Below are positions 32,211-40,434 of a stretch of 64,000 nucleotides of DNA, one piece after another. How positions within the stretch are numbered: position 1 is the first letter of the stretch; every line of letters begins with the position of its first letter. Source of the DNA: Candidatus Desulfarcum epimagneticum (GTDB lineage Bacteria > Desulfobacterota > Desulfobacteria > Desulfobacterales > CR-1). A program made the translations under genes and the position numbers. The notes beneath the pieces were generated by a model. It ran no database searches and had not been told where the DNA came from. It was given only the letters and a program-made list of their open reading frames with translations. Location of the stretch: contig CAACVI010000023.1 of NCBI GenBank assembly GCA_900659855.1, positions 62,001-126,000 on the forward strand. The letters are read 5' to 3'.

Positions 32211-33083
32211 CTATTCGTCCCATGTCACGTCCTGGACATATCCAAATACTTCAATGCCCAGCTTTTCAGCCGTTTCGCCGGCTTTTTTATCCACCATGGG
32301 GGAAATGATGAGGGCCCGGTCCGCTTTTCGCCCGTGCTTTTTTTCGTAAAAACGCTTCTTTTTCCAGAAGGTGTACACCTGGGATTTGCTTGCCGACGAT
32401 TTGATCTCGCACAGTATCAGGGTCCCGTTGTGTATGATGACATCCATTTCGATCTGATCGGGCCGGCCGAACACCACGCCGTCCGTGTCGAAATCCCAAT
32501 ATCGCTCCACTTTGACTCCGAACGATTTTTCCAGAATGGATCTCAAACCTTTTCGGAAAGCCCCCTCGGATTGAAGGCCCCATCGCGCCCCAAGCGCGCC
32601 GATGGTGGCGTCATGTTTTTTGTTCAGCGCTTCGATGGAGTCCAGCATCCTGTCGATGGCTTCCTGATTCTTCTCCCATTTTTCGTCTTGTTTTTTTCTC
32701 TCTTCCTCCCATTTCTTTTCCCATGCGGCCCACTTTTCGGCCTGCTTTTTATTTTCCTCTTCCCATCTTTTATCCTGGGCGGCCCACTTTTCGGCCTGCT
32801 TTTTATTTTCCTCTTCCCATCTTTTATCCTGGGCCTCCCATTTCTTTTCCTGGGCCTCCCATTTCTTTTCCTGGGCGTCCCATTTCTTGTCGCGTTTTTC
32901 GCGATCGCGTTTCAATTCATCCAGGATTCGGTCAATGCGGTCTTTTGTTTTTTTTCTGCCCGCGTATCGGCTTTCGGTGACTTTGACCACAAAATCACGC
33001 ACCTCGGGGTCGGTTTTGATGATGGAAGGCAGCTCGGCGATGATCATGGTTTTGATCTGTTCCCGTGTGAAGTCCTGATTCAT
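32211..33083 (-). CDS. DUF3782-like protein: coiled coil plus restriction-endonuclease-like domain
   Basis: The 290-residue protein has an N-terminal helical part (to about 60). A long Lys/Glu/Trp-rich coiled coil at about 60-150 is built of KKWEAQE-type heptads and 18-residue units. The C-terminal PD-(D/E)xK fold has MDVIIHNGTLILCEIKSS, giving the D and E-x-K catalytic signature, followed by FYEKKHGRKADRALIIS. Such DUF3782-type proteins are common in bacteria with multicellular or complex genomes, and their role is unknown; nuclease activity is inferred from the motif. The repeats in the coiled coil are near-identical at DNA level (54-bp and 21-bp periods), so length is likely to vary between strains. 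Confidence 0.8.
   Translation of the reverse strand: MNQDFTREQIKTMIIAELPSIIKTDPEVRDFVVKVTESRYAGRKKTKDRIDRILDELKRDREKRDKKWDAQEKKWEAQEKKWEAQDKRWEEENKKQAEKWAAQDKRWEEENKKQAEKWAAWEKKWEEERKKQDEKWEKNQEAIDRMLDSIEALNKKHDATIGALGARWGLQSEGAFRKGLRSILEKSFGVKVERYWDFDTDGVVFGRPDQIEMDVIIHNGTLILCEIKSSASKSQVYTFWKKKRFYEKKHGRKADRALIISPMVDKKAGETAEKLGIEVFGYVQDVTWDE
32727..32900 (-). repeat. In-frame tandem repeats in the coiled coil
   Basis: A 54-bp unit starts at 32727 and again at 32781. After it, a 21-bp unit (CTCCCATTTCTTTTCCTGGG type) is repeated about three times. Both periods are multiples of three and of the heptad or 18-residue protein repeat. Confidence 0.85.
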
Positions 33084-33317
33084 TTTTCGCGCCCTTTTCT
33101 ATTGATGTGGTTTTTTCAAAGGCCACGGCTTTTGAGCGCCCCGTTCCCCGTGGGCGTTTGGGCCTTAAACAAAGATAACACGTTTGAGCGGCCCTTTCAA
33201 GGGGAATTCAGGCGAATATCAGCTCCCCGAATTGCCTGTTGCCATGCCCCCGGCTTTGTTATATCATCAAAGGAGTCGGCGTTTTTTTAAAGTCTTGGTT
33301 AAAAGGAGGATGTGAAC

Positions 33318-33491
33318 ATGAGCGCGCTTTCGATTTTTTTGATCCGGCTGGTCATGGGCGGGGGATTCGCCTTTCTCCTGGGACGGCTGTTTTATCCCGA
33401 CGCGAACGCGGGATACATAGCGGGTCTCGGGGCGATCCTGGTGGGACTGGCCTATTTCGCGGAATTTTTGCGAAACCGGAAAAACAGGTAG
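33318..33491 (+). CDS. Small two-helix inner-membrane protein, 57 aa
   Basis: ATG 33318 is preceded by AAAAGGAGG and encodes 57 residues: a hydrophobic segment (LSIFLIRLVMGGGFAFLLGRLFY), a short polar turn (PDANAGY), a second hydrophobic segment (IAGLGAILVGLAYFAEFL) and a basic tail (RNRKNR). It lies 134 bases before the DUF2170 gene on the same strand as the pspA cluster, so it may be a membrane anchor or partner of the PspA-like protein, comparable in position and size to small Psp membrane proteins, though not recognisably PspB or PspG. Confidence 0.7.
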   Translation: MSALSIFLIRLVMGGGFAFLLGRLFYPDANAGYIAGLGAILVGLAYFAEFLRNRKNR

Positions 33492-33625
33492 GCGGCGGGA
33501 TTAAAAAAAGCCGCCGCTTGACTCGGGGCCTTTTCATCCTTATTTTGAGGGTTGATCCCGCCCATCATCAGACAGCGGCGGGCGGTTTTTTGCCTGGAAA
33601 CCAAATTTTTGAAAAGGAGAGAGGA

Positions 33626-34024
33626 ATGTCTGAAAAATTCAACCTGGTGAAAGCGCATCTTCTGGAGATGGGGATGCCGGTGGTCATGGAGGACCCGGAC
33701 GAGGAGCTGGTGGTGGTCGAGGACGAGGAAAAAGGGATCAAGAACCTGATCATCGACTGCGAGGATTCCATCCTGATTCTGGAGCAGGTCATTATCCCGG
33801 TTCCCGATGATCCCGGGGAGCTTTTCAGAAGTCTGCTGAAGATGAACCGGCGCCTGGTGCATGGCGCCTTTGTCATGGACGGGGATGAGAAACACATTCT
33901 TTTCAGGGACACCCTTTGCCTTGAAAATCTGGACCGAAACGAGCTGGAGGGCTCCATAGACGCCCTGGGGCTGGCCATGGCCGAGCATGGGGCCGAGCTT
34001 CTGGGGTATGTCAAACAGTCATAA
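33626..34024 (+). CDS. DUF2170 family protein (YjfI-like)
   Basis: The 132-residue acidic soluble protein starts MSEKFNLVKAHLLEMGM after GAAAAGGAGAGAG. The fold resembles YbjN or type III chaperone-like alpha/beta proteins (LVVVEDEEKGIKNLIIDCEDSILILEQVIIPV, LFRSLLKMNRRLVHGAFVMD, ILFRDTLCLENLD). In E. coli, yjfI (DUF2170) immediately precedes the pspA homologue yjfJ; the same order is seen here with a 28-base gap, which supports the assignment. It probably acts as a small adaptor or chaperone for the PspA-like protein, but this is inference. Confidence 0.75.
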   Translation: MSEKFNLVKAHLLEMGMPVVMEDPDEELVVVEDEEKGIKNLIIDCEDSILILEQVIIPVPDDPGELFRSLLKMNRRLVHGAFVMDGDEKHILFRDTLCLENLDRNELEGSIDALGLAMAEHGAELLGYVKQS

Positions 34025-34052
34025 ATCATAATGGAAGGATGGAGGTTTCGCC

Positions 34053-34757
34053 ATGTCAATATTCAAACGCATTTTTAAGGTGTCCCAGTCCGAGGCCCAC
34101 GCCGTTCTGGACAAGATCGAGGATCCCATCAGAATGACCGAGCAGGGCATTCGGGACTTGAAAAAGGACCTGCAAGGGGCCATGACCAGCCTGGCCGAGG
34201 TCAAGGGAATGGCCATCAGAACCCGGAGGGACGCTGAAAACAAGAAAAAATCCGCCGCCGATTATGAGCGAAAGGCCATGACCCTTTTGCAGAAAATGCA
34301 GGACGGTCAGCTGGAGGCGGCCGAGGCCGAGCGCCTGGCCACTGAGGCCCTGAATCTGAAGGAGAAAGACGCCGCCGAGGCGCTGAGGCTCTCCCGGGAG
34401 GCGGAACAGCATGAAAAAATGTCCGCGCAGCTTCAGGCCAATGTGAACAAGATCAAATCCACGATTCAAACCTATGAAAACGATCTGCTCACCCTGAAGG
34501 CCCGGGCCCGCACCGCCTCGGCCACGAAAAAAATCAACCAGCAGATTTCCAGGATCGACTCCTCCGGGACCATATCCATGCTTGAAAAAATGCGCGCCCG
34601 GGTGGAGGAGGACGAATCCCTGGCCGCCGCCTACGGAGAAATGGCGTCCGCCGACCGCAACGTGGATGACGAGATTGAGGCGGCCCTGGGCTCCGGGTCC
34701 TCGGCTTCCTCCCCGTCCCTGGATGATCTGAAAAAGAAGATGGGAATCGGATCCTGA
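34053..34757 (+). CDS. PspA/IM30 family protein (YjfJ-like)
   Basis: The 234-residue almost wholly helical protein has the ESCRT-III-like PspA/Vipp1 pattern: N-terminal amphipathic helix MSIFKRIFKVSQSEAHAVLDKIEDP, then long coiled coil (KKKSAADYERKAMTLLQKMQDG to LTLKARARTASATKKINQQIS), and C-terminal RIDSSGTISMLEKMRARVEEDES. It ends with an acidic Ser-rich linker and LDDLKKKMG, a terminal helix seen in YjfJ-type members. These proteins polymerise on membranes to protect them under stress. It is flanked by DUF2170 and DUF4178-like genes with short gaps and faces a DUF350/spermidine-synthase-like set. Confidence 0.92.
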   Translation: MSIFKRIFKVSQSEAHAVLDKIEDPIRMTEQGIRDLKKDLQGAMTSLAEVKGMAIRTRRDAENKKKSAADYERKAMTLLQKMQDGQLEAAEAERLATEALNLKEKDAAEALRLSREAEQHEKMSAQLQANVNKIKSTIQTYENDLLTLKARARTASATKKINQQISRIDSSGTISMLEKMRARVEEDESLAAAYGEMASADRNVDDEIEAALGSGSSASSPSLDDLKKKMGIGS

Positions 34758-34780
34758 CACGCGAAAGGAGCGCCGGCGGT

Positions 34781-35320
34781 ATGGGAATCAGGGATTTTTT
34801 CAAAAAAAAGGCGCCGTCGCCGGAGCCGGTCACGGACATTCGTCTGGCCGACATGGGGCAGGGGTGGATGGTGGATTACGACATGAAAACATGGGAGGTG
34901 TCGGCCCGCCACCATTATGACTGGGGGGAGGGCGACGTCACCTATGAATGGCGGCTTGAAAGCGCGGATGAGACCGTTTACCTGTCCATGGAGTCCGATG
35001 ACGACGTCCACTGGAGCGTGAGCCGGAAAATTCCCTTCAGCCGCCTGGGGGCCGGCGTAAAAGAGGCCCTTGTCAAGACCGGGGACCCCCCGGATGAGGC
35101 GAGTCTGGACGGGACGCGCTACCGGCTCGCGGAGACCGGGGGCGGCCATTTTTACAAAGACGGCCAGGGGCCGGGGCGTCGAATGCTGTCCTGGGACTTT
35201 GATGATGACTCCGGCCGGCTTTTTCTCACCATTGAGCAGTGGGGTGAAAACGACTTCGAGGCCTCTGTGGGAAAGGCGGAGGAGGAGTGGCGCTTTTCCA
35301 ATATCCTTCCCGGGGCTTAG
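34781..35320 (+). CDS. DUF4178-like protein of the PspA cluster
   Basis: The 179-residue soluble protein starts MGIRDFFKKK 23 bases after the pspA-like gene. It reads as a beta-rich domain with ADMGQGWMVDYDMKTWEVSARHHYDW, VTYEWRLESADETVYLSMESDDD, and a second half GTRYRLAETGGGHFY...LSWDFDDDSGRLFLTIEQWGENDFEASVG. The pattern resembles DUF4178, a family repeatedly found next to PspA, DUF350 and spermidine-synthase-like proteins; DUF2491 (YjfK-like) is the alternative given its position. Its 3' end is four bases from that of the convergent spermidine-synthase-like gene. Confidence 0.65.
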   Translation: MGIRDFFKKKAPSPEPVTDIRLADMGQGWMVDYDMKTWEVSARHHYDWGEGDVTYEWRLESADETVYLSMESDDDVHWSVSRKIPFSRLGAGVKEALVKTGDPPDEASLDGTRYRLAETGGGHFYKDGQGPGRRMLSWDFDDDSGRLFLTIEQWGENDFEASVGKAEEEWRFSNILPGA

Positions 35321-35324
35321 CCCC

Positions 35325-36878
35325 TTAGCTCCCCGGACCCCATGAGCCGCTTAAGTAATACCCGTGGAGGGCCGGGCGGAGCTTTGTGTTGACCCGGATG
35401 CTTTCTTTTTCTTTTTTCCCCACCGACCCTTTTCCGAAATGGGTCATGGACATCATGGCGTCCGGGTTTAAGAATTTTAAATCCAAATCGCTGAAATCAA
35501 GGGCCGGCGCCCTTTTTTTCAGCGCCCCGGCGCCGGGGTCTCCGGCCCGGGCCCCCAGAACCCATCCCCATTCTCCCATGGTGGGAATGTGGTTGTGATA
35601 GGCCAGGACGCTGAATCCCGCCTCCCGGATGGTTTTTTTCACGCACAGAAACGCTTTTTCGGAAAAATAGGGGCTGGTGGCCTGGGTGACAAACACGCCC
35701 CCCCGGACGAGACGCCGTTTGATCTCGTGATAAAACCCCAGGGAGTACAGGCGGGCCAGGTCCAGGGTGTCGGGATCGGGAAGGTCCGCCACAATGACCC
35801 CGTATAAATTCGCGTCCTCCCTCAAAAAGGCGGCCGCGTCCCGGTTGATCACACGGACCCGGGGGTCGTTTAAGGCCCCCCGGTTTAAGCTGAGCAAAAC
35901 CGGGTGGGTTTTCGCCAGCCGGGTCATGGCCGGGTCCAGGTCCACGACGGTCAAGGACCGGACATCCGGGTATTTCAAAATTTCCCGGGCGGCCAGGCCG
36001 TCTCCTCCCCCCAGGATCAGAACCGAGCGTCTGTTCGCCGCGAGTTTCAAAGCCGGGTGAACCAGGGGCTCGTGATACTTTTCCTCATCAAAGCTGCTGA
36101 ACTGGGTCTGGCCGTTGATGAACAGCCAGTGAAAGTCTTTCCACCGGGTGAGGACGATTTTTTGAAACACCGTCTGCTCGGCGTAAACGATCCGGTCTTT
36201 GTACTGTTTCTGCTCCCCGAAAAGAACGATGGGCTTTGCCATGACCGCCAGGGCGATCAAATAAAAAAAACACAGGCCGAAAAGCGAGAGAATCAGCTTT
36301 TTTTTTTCAATAAGGCGGTAAAAAAACGCCATCACCAGGCCGGCCACGGCGAAATTCACGGCGCCCAGGACGATGGGGGTATAGGTCAGGCCCAGGCGGG
36401 GAAGGGCCACAAAGGCGAAAAAAATCCCGCCGACAAGCGCGCCGTAGTAGTCCTTTTCCATAATGGAGGCGATGTTTTCCCTCAACTCTTCATAGGACTG
36501 GTTGAGCCGGGTCACCAAAGGAATTTCAAACCCGATCAGGATTCCGACGCATATGGCGAGCGCGTATATCAGCATGTCCGCGCAGCGGATGAAAAAGGAG
36601 ACGCCGTACACCAGGGTCGTGGAAGACGCGCAAAGGACGGACAGGCCGATTTCCACGATGAAAAAGGTTTCGATGAGATGGGAGCCGACGCGCCTGCTCA
36701 GACGGCTGCCGACTCCCATGGAAAACAGCATCAGCGACATGATGATGGTCCACTGGAACACCGCGTTTCCGATGAGATAGGCGGCCAGGGTGGACAGCGC
36801 GTACTCGGCCACGATTCCGGCGCAGCCGGTGGCCAGGATGGATGTTTTCAGGACCAGACCGGCGCGGGACGCCTTCAT
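35325..36878 (-). CDS. Membrane-embedded spermidine-synthase-like methyltransferase-fold protein
   Basis: The 517-residue protein has about seven hydrophobic segments in residues 1-215 (for example ILATGCAGIVAEYALSTLAAYLIGNAVFQWT), followed by a soluble spermidine-synthase-like domain: INGQTQFSSFDEEKYHEPLVHPAL, VLILGGGDGLAAREILKY, TVVDLDPAM, VIVADLPDPDTLDLARLYS. The GGGDG loop and DLDP are the nucleotide and amine-binding elements of aminopropyltransferases. This architecture recurs next to DUF350 and PspA genes. The start is ATG 36878, which overlaps the DUF350 stop (TATGA). Whether it makes polyamines or modifies lipids or peptides is unknown. Confidence 0.85.
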   Translation of the reverse strand: MKASRAGLVLKTSILATGCAGIVAEYALSTLAAYLIGNAVFQWTIIMSLMLFSMGVGSRLSRRVGSHLIETFFIVEIGLSVLCASSTTLVYGVSFFIRCADMLIYALAICVGILIGFEIPLVTRLNQSYEELRENIASIMEKDYYGALVGGIFFAFVALPRLGLTYTPIVLGAVNFAVAGLVMAFFYRLIEKKKLILSLFGLCFFYLIALAVMAKPIVLFGEQKQYKDRIVYAEQTVFQKIVLTRWKDFHWLFINGQTQFSSFDEEKYHEPLVHPALKLAANRRSVLILGGGDGLAAREILKYPDVRSLTVVDLDPAMTRLAKTHPVLLSLNRGALNDPRVRVINRDAAAFLREDANLYGVIVADLPDPDTLDLARLYSLGFYHEIKRRLVRGGVFVTQATSPYFSEKAFLCVKKTIREAGFSVLAYHNHIPTMGEWGWVLGARAGDPGAGALKKRAPALDFSDLDLKFLNPDAMMSMTHFGKGSVGKKEKESIRVNTKLRPALHGYYLSGSWGPGS

Positions 36879-37723
36879 ACGCACCAGTAGATGATCAGCG
36901 CCCCGGCGATGTACGAAAAGGCCTCGATGTAGGCGGCCCCGACATTCGGCTTTTCCTGCCCGGCGATTTCGTGGGAAAGCTTGACGGCGGGCAGAAGAAT
37001 TTTATCGGTCAAAAGACGGATCAGGGGAAGCAGGACCAGTCCCAGGACCGCGTAAAACAGGTAGTCCGGAAGGCTCTGGCCGAACGACTCGAAATCGCTT
37101 TCCCCGGCCAGACCCACCACCATTCCCATGGCGATCAGCGCCCCGGCGAAGCTCACCCCGGCCGCCACGTTGTCTTTTTCGATCTCATCATGCAGGTCGT
37201 AGGGGGTGATGAGGTTGTAGATTTTTCCCGCCAGAATGAGCATGATCTGCCCGATGGCCCAGAACGCCATGACCGTCCAGATATTTCCCCCCTGTCCCTG
37301 GACGGCGCCGAATATAATAAAGCCCGAGGCCACGCTCACCCCGGCGGCCACGCTTCCGGTCCCGGCGTTTCGGTCCCGTATCAGCTCTTCGGTCATGCAG
37401 AATTTGTGCAGAATCAGCTTGTCGCACACAAACCCGGACAGGTTTAAAAGGACGATGCCCAAAGGCCCATAGACGGCCAGATCGGCCAGGTCTTCCCAGA
37501 CGCCGCCGTCGCCGGGGCCCGCCAGGGTTCCGCCGATGGCCAGGATCAGGCCCATGTAGTAGCCCGCCAGGGCCAGGGCCAGCGCGTCGTTGTCTTTTTC
37601 CACCAGCTCGACGTTTAAATTGAATTTCCGATGCAGCAGGTCATAGACGACCTTTCCGATGAAAAATATGACGTAAAAGGCCGCGACCAGGATCAGGCCG
37701 GATATTAAGATGTCCAGTTTCAT
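36875..37723 (-). CDS. DUF350 inner-membrane protein, duplicated (YjfL-like)
   Basis: The 282-residue protein has about eight hydrophobic helices arranged as two DUF350 units. Each contains a conserved polar stretch: NVELVEKDNDALALALAGYYMGLILAIGGTL in the first and DEIEKDNVAAGVSFAGALIAMGMVVGLAG in the second, and each ends near LPDYLFYAVLGLVLLPLIRLLTDK-type sequence. E. coli yjfL also lies beside the pspA homologue yjfJ. The stop overlaps the start of the spermidine-synthase-like gene. Function is unknown; coupling suggests both act together in the inner membrane. Confidence 0.85.
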   Translation of the reverse strand: MKLDILISGLILVAAFYVIFFIGKVVYDLLHRKFNLNVELVEKDNDALALALAGYYMGLILAIGGTLAGPGDGGVWEDLADLAVYGPLGIVLLNLSGFVCDKLILHKFCMTEELIRDRNAGTGSVAAGVSVASGFIIFGAVQGQGGNIWTVMAFWAIGQIMLILAGKIYNLITPYDLHDEIEKDNVAAGVSFAGALIAMGMVVGLAGESDFESFGQSLPDYLFYAVLGLVLLPLIRLLTDKILLPAVKLSHEIAGQEKPNVGAAYIEAFSYIAGALIIYWCV

Positions 37724-37726
37724 CTT

Positions 37727-38413
37727 TTATTTCCCCCCTATGCCGCTTCTGCCGGAAAAACCGGCCCGGGTTCGCCCGATCCGCCGGTTGAATTTGTCCC
37801 CGAAGGAGGCCCGGGACGCCTTTCTTCTTTGGGCGGCCCTTTGGTAAAAATTCGGATTCCGGCGCCGGGTCAAAGAGCCGTCACGGCCGTATTCTTTGTT
37901 GGGGCCGTAATACGGAACCCCCCGGGCGCGGCCGGCGGAGTAGGCCGCGTAGTGATTTCGGTAGATGGGGCCGGCGCCCAGAAGATCTCCCAGGAGTCTG
38001 TACTGGCCGTAAAACACCCAGAACGAGCTTCCCGAGGAATCGGAGCGCCACCGGCCGTACCGGGGATTGTCCACATACTCGTATCCCGGGGGGCCCGCGG
38101 CGGCGCTTTCCCGGCCGTCCTGCTTGGTCCAGATGGTCATTCCCAGCAAAGACCTGTTCTGTTCGTAGGTTTTTTTTGGAACCCGGGCCCAGTCCATGGA
38201 CACAGGCCCCTGTTCCGTGATGACTTTGTATTTATGCCAGTGTGTCTCAAAAATATCGCCCTCGGTTTTCATGTCGTCCAGAACGATTGAATAGGAGGGC
38301 AGGCCCCGGAGGGTTTTCCGGGTCTCGTCCAGGGCCGATGGCGGGTCCCCGCATCCGGCGAGCCAAAAAAAAGGAATCATGACGGCAAAAACCGTCCAGT
38401 TCATTCCGCGCAT
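37727..38413 (-). CDS. Lipoprotein of the PspA/DUF350 cluster
   Basis: The 228-residue protein has a signal peptide and a clear lipobox (FFWLAGC), so it is probably lipid-anchored in the periplasm. ATG 38413 follows AAAGGAGACG at good spacing. The mature part begins DPPSALDETRKTLRGLPSYSIVLDDMKTEG and has WHKYKVITEQG, aromatic-rich central repeats (PPGYEYVDNPRYGRWR, WVFYGQYRLLGDLLG) and a highly basic tail full of Arg, Gly and Ser (GDKFNRRIGRTRAGFSGRSG). It starts the minus-strand set and ends three bases before DUF350. Related lipoproteins accompany DUF350 in other genomes; the function is unknown. Confidence 0.75.
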   Translation of the reverse strand: MRGMNWTVFAVMIPFFWLAGCGDPPSALDETRKTLRGLPSYSIVLDDMKTEGDIFETHWHKYKVITEQGPVSMDWARVPKKTYEQNRSLLGMTIWTKQDGRESAAAGPPGYEYVDNPRYGRWRSDSSGSSFWVFYGQYRLLGDLLGAGPIYRNHYAAYSAGRARGVPYYGPNKEYGRDGSLTRRRNPNFYQRAAQRRKASRASFGDKFNRRIGRTRAGFSGRSGIGGK

Positions 38414-38897
38414 AATGGGGGCGTCTCCTTTCCCGGTCATGTGGATTCAAACAAACCGCCGGCCGCGCCCGACCGGCGTTACATGTGAAAATATTTCATT
38501 ATTCTCACTTTTTATAAAATACCACGCCCGTTCGTCTCTGTCAATTGAATAAGCGCCTCGCGGGCCGGGGGGGGCGATTTCGGACCCGAAAGCCCGGAAA
38601 ACCTTTCAGGCGTTTCGCCGGGCGTCATGTTTGAAGAAAAAGTCGAATTTATATACAATGCACGTTCAAAATATTTTTTTATGAAAAAAATGATCTGAAT
38701 GTGTCATTTTGTATTTCCAGAAACGCCAAAAAAAACCATTTTATGATAAAAAAATAAAAAAAAGTTATTGCATTTTTTTTTCGGGTATGTCATAAAGTTC
38801 GGGTTGTGGCGCTCAAGAGTTTACAAAATGTCTCATTTTAGACTTTTTATTTATAAAAAATTTTATTCGATTAAACAGGAAAACAAGGATTAAAACT
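38414..38897. promoter_or_regulatory. AT-rich divergent control region
   Basis: This 484-base stretch lies between the divergent lipoprotein gene and the first helix-turn-helix gene. From about 38640 it becomes strongly AT-rich, with long A and T runs. GTGTCATTTTG near 38700 and TGTCTCATTTTAGACTTTTT near 38829 share a TGTC-x-CATTTT-like core and could be operator half-sites. AAACAGGAAAACAAGGA precedes the start at 38898. No gene is seen. Confidence 0.45.
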
Positions 38898-39614
38898 ATG
38901 AAAAAAACGGAAAATGTTAAGAAAAATAAAAATGTCCCGGATGACATCAGCGAGCTTTACCGGGCGGCCTTGAAGCACTACATCGAAATGTACAATAAGA
39001 AAAAGTTTCGGTCCGATTTATTTAAAAAACTGAATTTAAAGTATACAAATATATCTTTCAGTAACTTAAACAATTTTATAAATGAAAAAACGCCTTTATC
39101 TGAAAAAAAACGGATTCAAATTGCTTATTTTCTTGGATTCAGGTATGAGGACTTTATTTATTTGGGAAGAAAGCTGGTTTATTTGAAAGAAAATAACATA
39201 ATTCCGCAGGAGGCGGAATCCGAGGATTTTTATTTAAATCGCGCAACGGGCAAAATATTTAAAGAAATACAGGAAAAACACTCTCTCACCGACCGGGATG
39301 TGGCCGGCTACCTCAGCGTCGATTTAATTGAGTATCAATTTAAGAAAAAAGGCCTGATTCCTTTTAGCTTTGATGAAATCGCCATTGTTTTTAAAAAGAC
39401 CGGCCGAAGTCTTCCGGATATGAACGAGTTCATGGAAAAGCCCCCGGAAAAGAAAAAAATTATTTCCCAAATCGTGGATGAGGTGAAAAAGATGTCCCCT
39501 GAAGACCGGGAAGTGATAAAAAAGCTCCTTGAAACCAGTGATGAAATCGGCGATAAGTTTGTCGAGAAGATGAAACGGGTCAAAAAAATGATCAAAACCG
39601 ATGATAATGTGTAA
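38898..39614 (+). CDS. Helix-turn-helix regulator, AT-rich paralogue 1
   Basis: The 238-residue protein appears to hold two XRE-like helical DNA-binding units. In residues about 15-90, SFSNLNNFINEKTPLSEKKRIQIAYFLGF has the spacing of helices 3-5 of a Cro/repressor fold. In 115-175, FKEIQEKHSLTDRDVAGYLSVDLIEYQF, then PFSFDEIAIVFKKTGRSL, looks like a second. The C-terminal MSPEDREVIKKLLE is a common closing helix of such regulators. Base composition is far more AT-rich than most of the window, suggesting transfer or relaxed selection. The next gene is a clear paralogue. The role is inferred to be regulation of the adjacent exported-protein locus or of itself. Confidence 0.65.
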   Translation: MKKTENVKKNKNVPDDISELYRAALKHYIEMYNKKKFRSDLFKKLNLKYTNISFSNLNNFINEKTPLSEKKRIQIAYFLGFRYEDFIYLGRKLVYLKENNIIPQEAESEDFYLNRATGKIFKEIQEKHSLTDRDVAGYLSVDLIEYQFKKKGLIPFSFDEIAIVFKKTGRSLPDMNEFMEKPPEKKKIISQIVDEVKKMSPEDREVIKKLLETSDEIGDKFVEKMKRVKKMIKTDDNV

Positions 39615-39754
39615 ATAAGAGTTGCAAAAAAAAGGGCGATGGTATATTTGCATGGGTCATGTTCGCCGAAATCTGAAAAGAAGCGGTAAAAAACGCGCTC
39701 AAATGTCAAGGCGGCATTTTTTGATCAAATGAAAACAACCGTTAAAGGGGTTTC

Positions 39755-40384
39755 GTGATGAAGACCGACAATGAAAACCATGTCGAGGATATCAGCGAGC
39801 TGTTTCGACTGGCGCTGAGGCATTATATCCATATGCAGACGGAAAAAAAATTCAAGTCCAACCTGGTCAAAGGCCTCAACGATGAAGGGGTGAAAATATC
39901 TTTCAGCAATTTCAGTAATTTTTTAAACAAAAAAACGTCATTGTCGGAAAAGAAAAGAGCGCGGATCGCCCATCACCTGGGATTTAAGTACGAAGAGTTT
40001 ATTTTGCTGGGGCGAAGACTGGTGGAGTTGAAAGACGCCATGCCGATGGAGAAAATCGGGACCGAGGCCCTGTACCTGAATCGCTCCACGGTGGAAATAT
40101 TCAAGGAGATTCAAAAACGCTACAAACTCTCCGGAAGAGACATCTCCAACTTTTTAAACATGGATTTCATTGATTACCAGTTCAGATTAAGGAACCTGAT
40201 TCCCTTTAATTTTGATGAAATCGCCACTGTGTTTGAAAAAGTGGGCAAACGATACCCGGATTTCAACAACCCCATCAAGAAATCCGAGGCCCCTCAAAAA
40301 AGCGTCTCCGATGTGGCGGAAGATATCAAAAAAATGTCCCCCCTGGAAAAAGAAGTGGTGAAATCCCTGATTGAAAATGAATGA
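39755..40384 (+). CDS. Helix-turn-helix regulator, paralogue 2
   Basis: The 209-residue paralogue of the preceding gene shares DISELxRxALxHYI, ISFSNxxNFxNxKTxLSEKKR, HLGFKYEEFILLGRRLVELK, LNRSTVEIFKEIQ, FDEIATVFEKVGKRYPD and KKMSPLEKEVVKSLIE. It is less AT-rich than paralogue 1, so the two have diverged in composition as well as sequence. The start at 39755 (or 39758) follows AAAGGGG. It converges on the exported helical-repeat protein gene at 40435 with a 50-base gap. No recombinase, lysis or other phage gene accompanies the pair, so a prophage repressor pair is not supported. Confidence 0.65.
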   Translation: MMKTDNENHVEDISELFRLALRHYIHMQTEKKFKSNLVKGLNDEGVKISFSNFSNFLNKKTSLSEKKRARIAHHLGFKYEEFILLGRRLVELKDAMPMEKIGTEALYLNRSTVEIFKEIQKRYKLSGRDISNFLNMDFIDYQFRLRNLIPFNFDEIATVFEKVGKRYPDFNNPIKKSEAPQKSVSDVAEDIKKMSPLEKEVVKSLIENE

Positions 40385-40434
40385 GCCCCCTCACGCCCCA
40401 CCATGCCCATCGGTTTCTGCCAATCGGAAAAGTT

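Noticed and set aside
38898-40384. A prophage repressor region
   Set aside because: Both genes look like XRE-type regulators, but no integrase, structural or lysis gene or attachment site was found around them.
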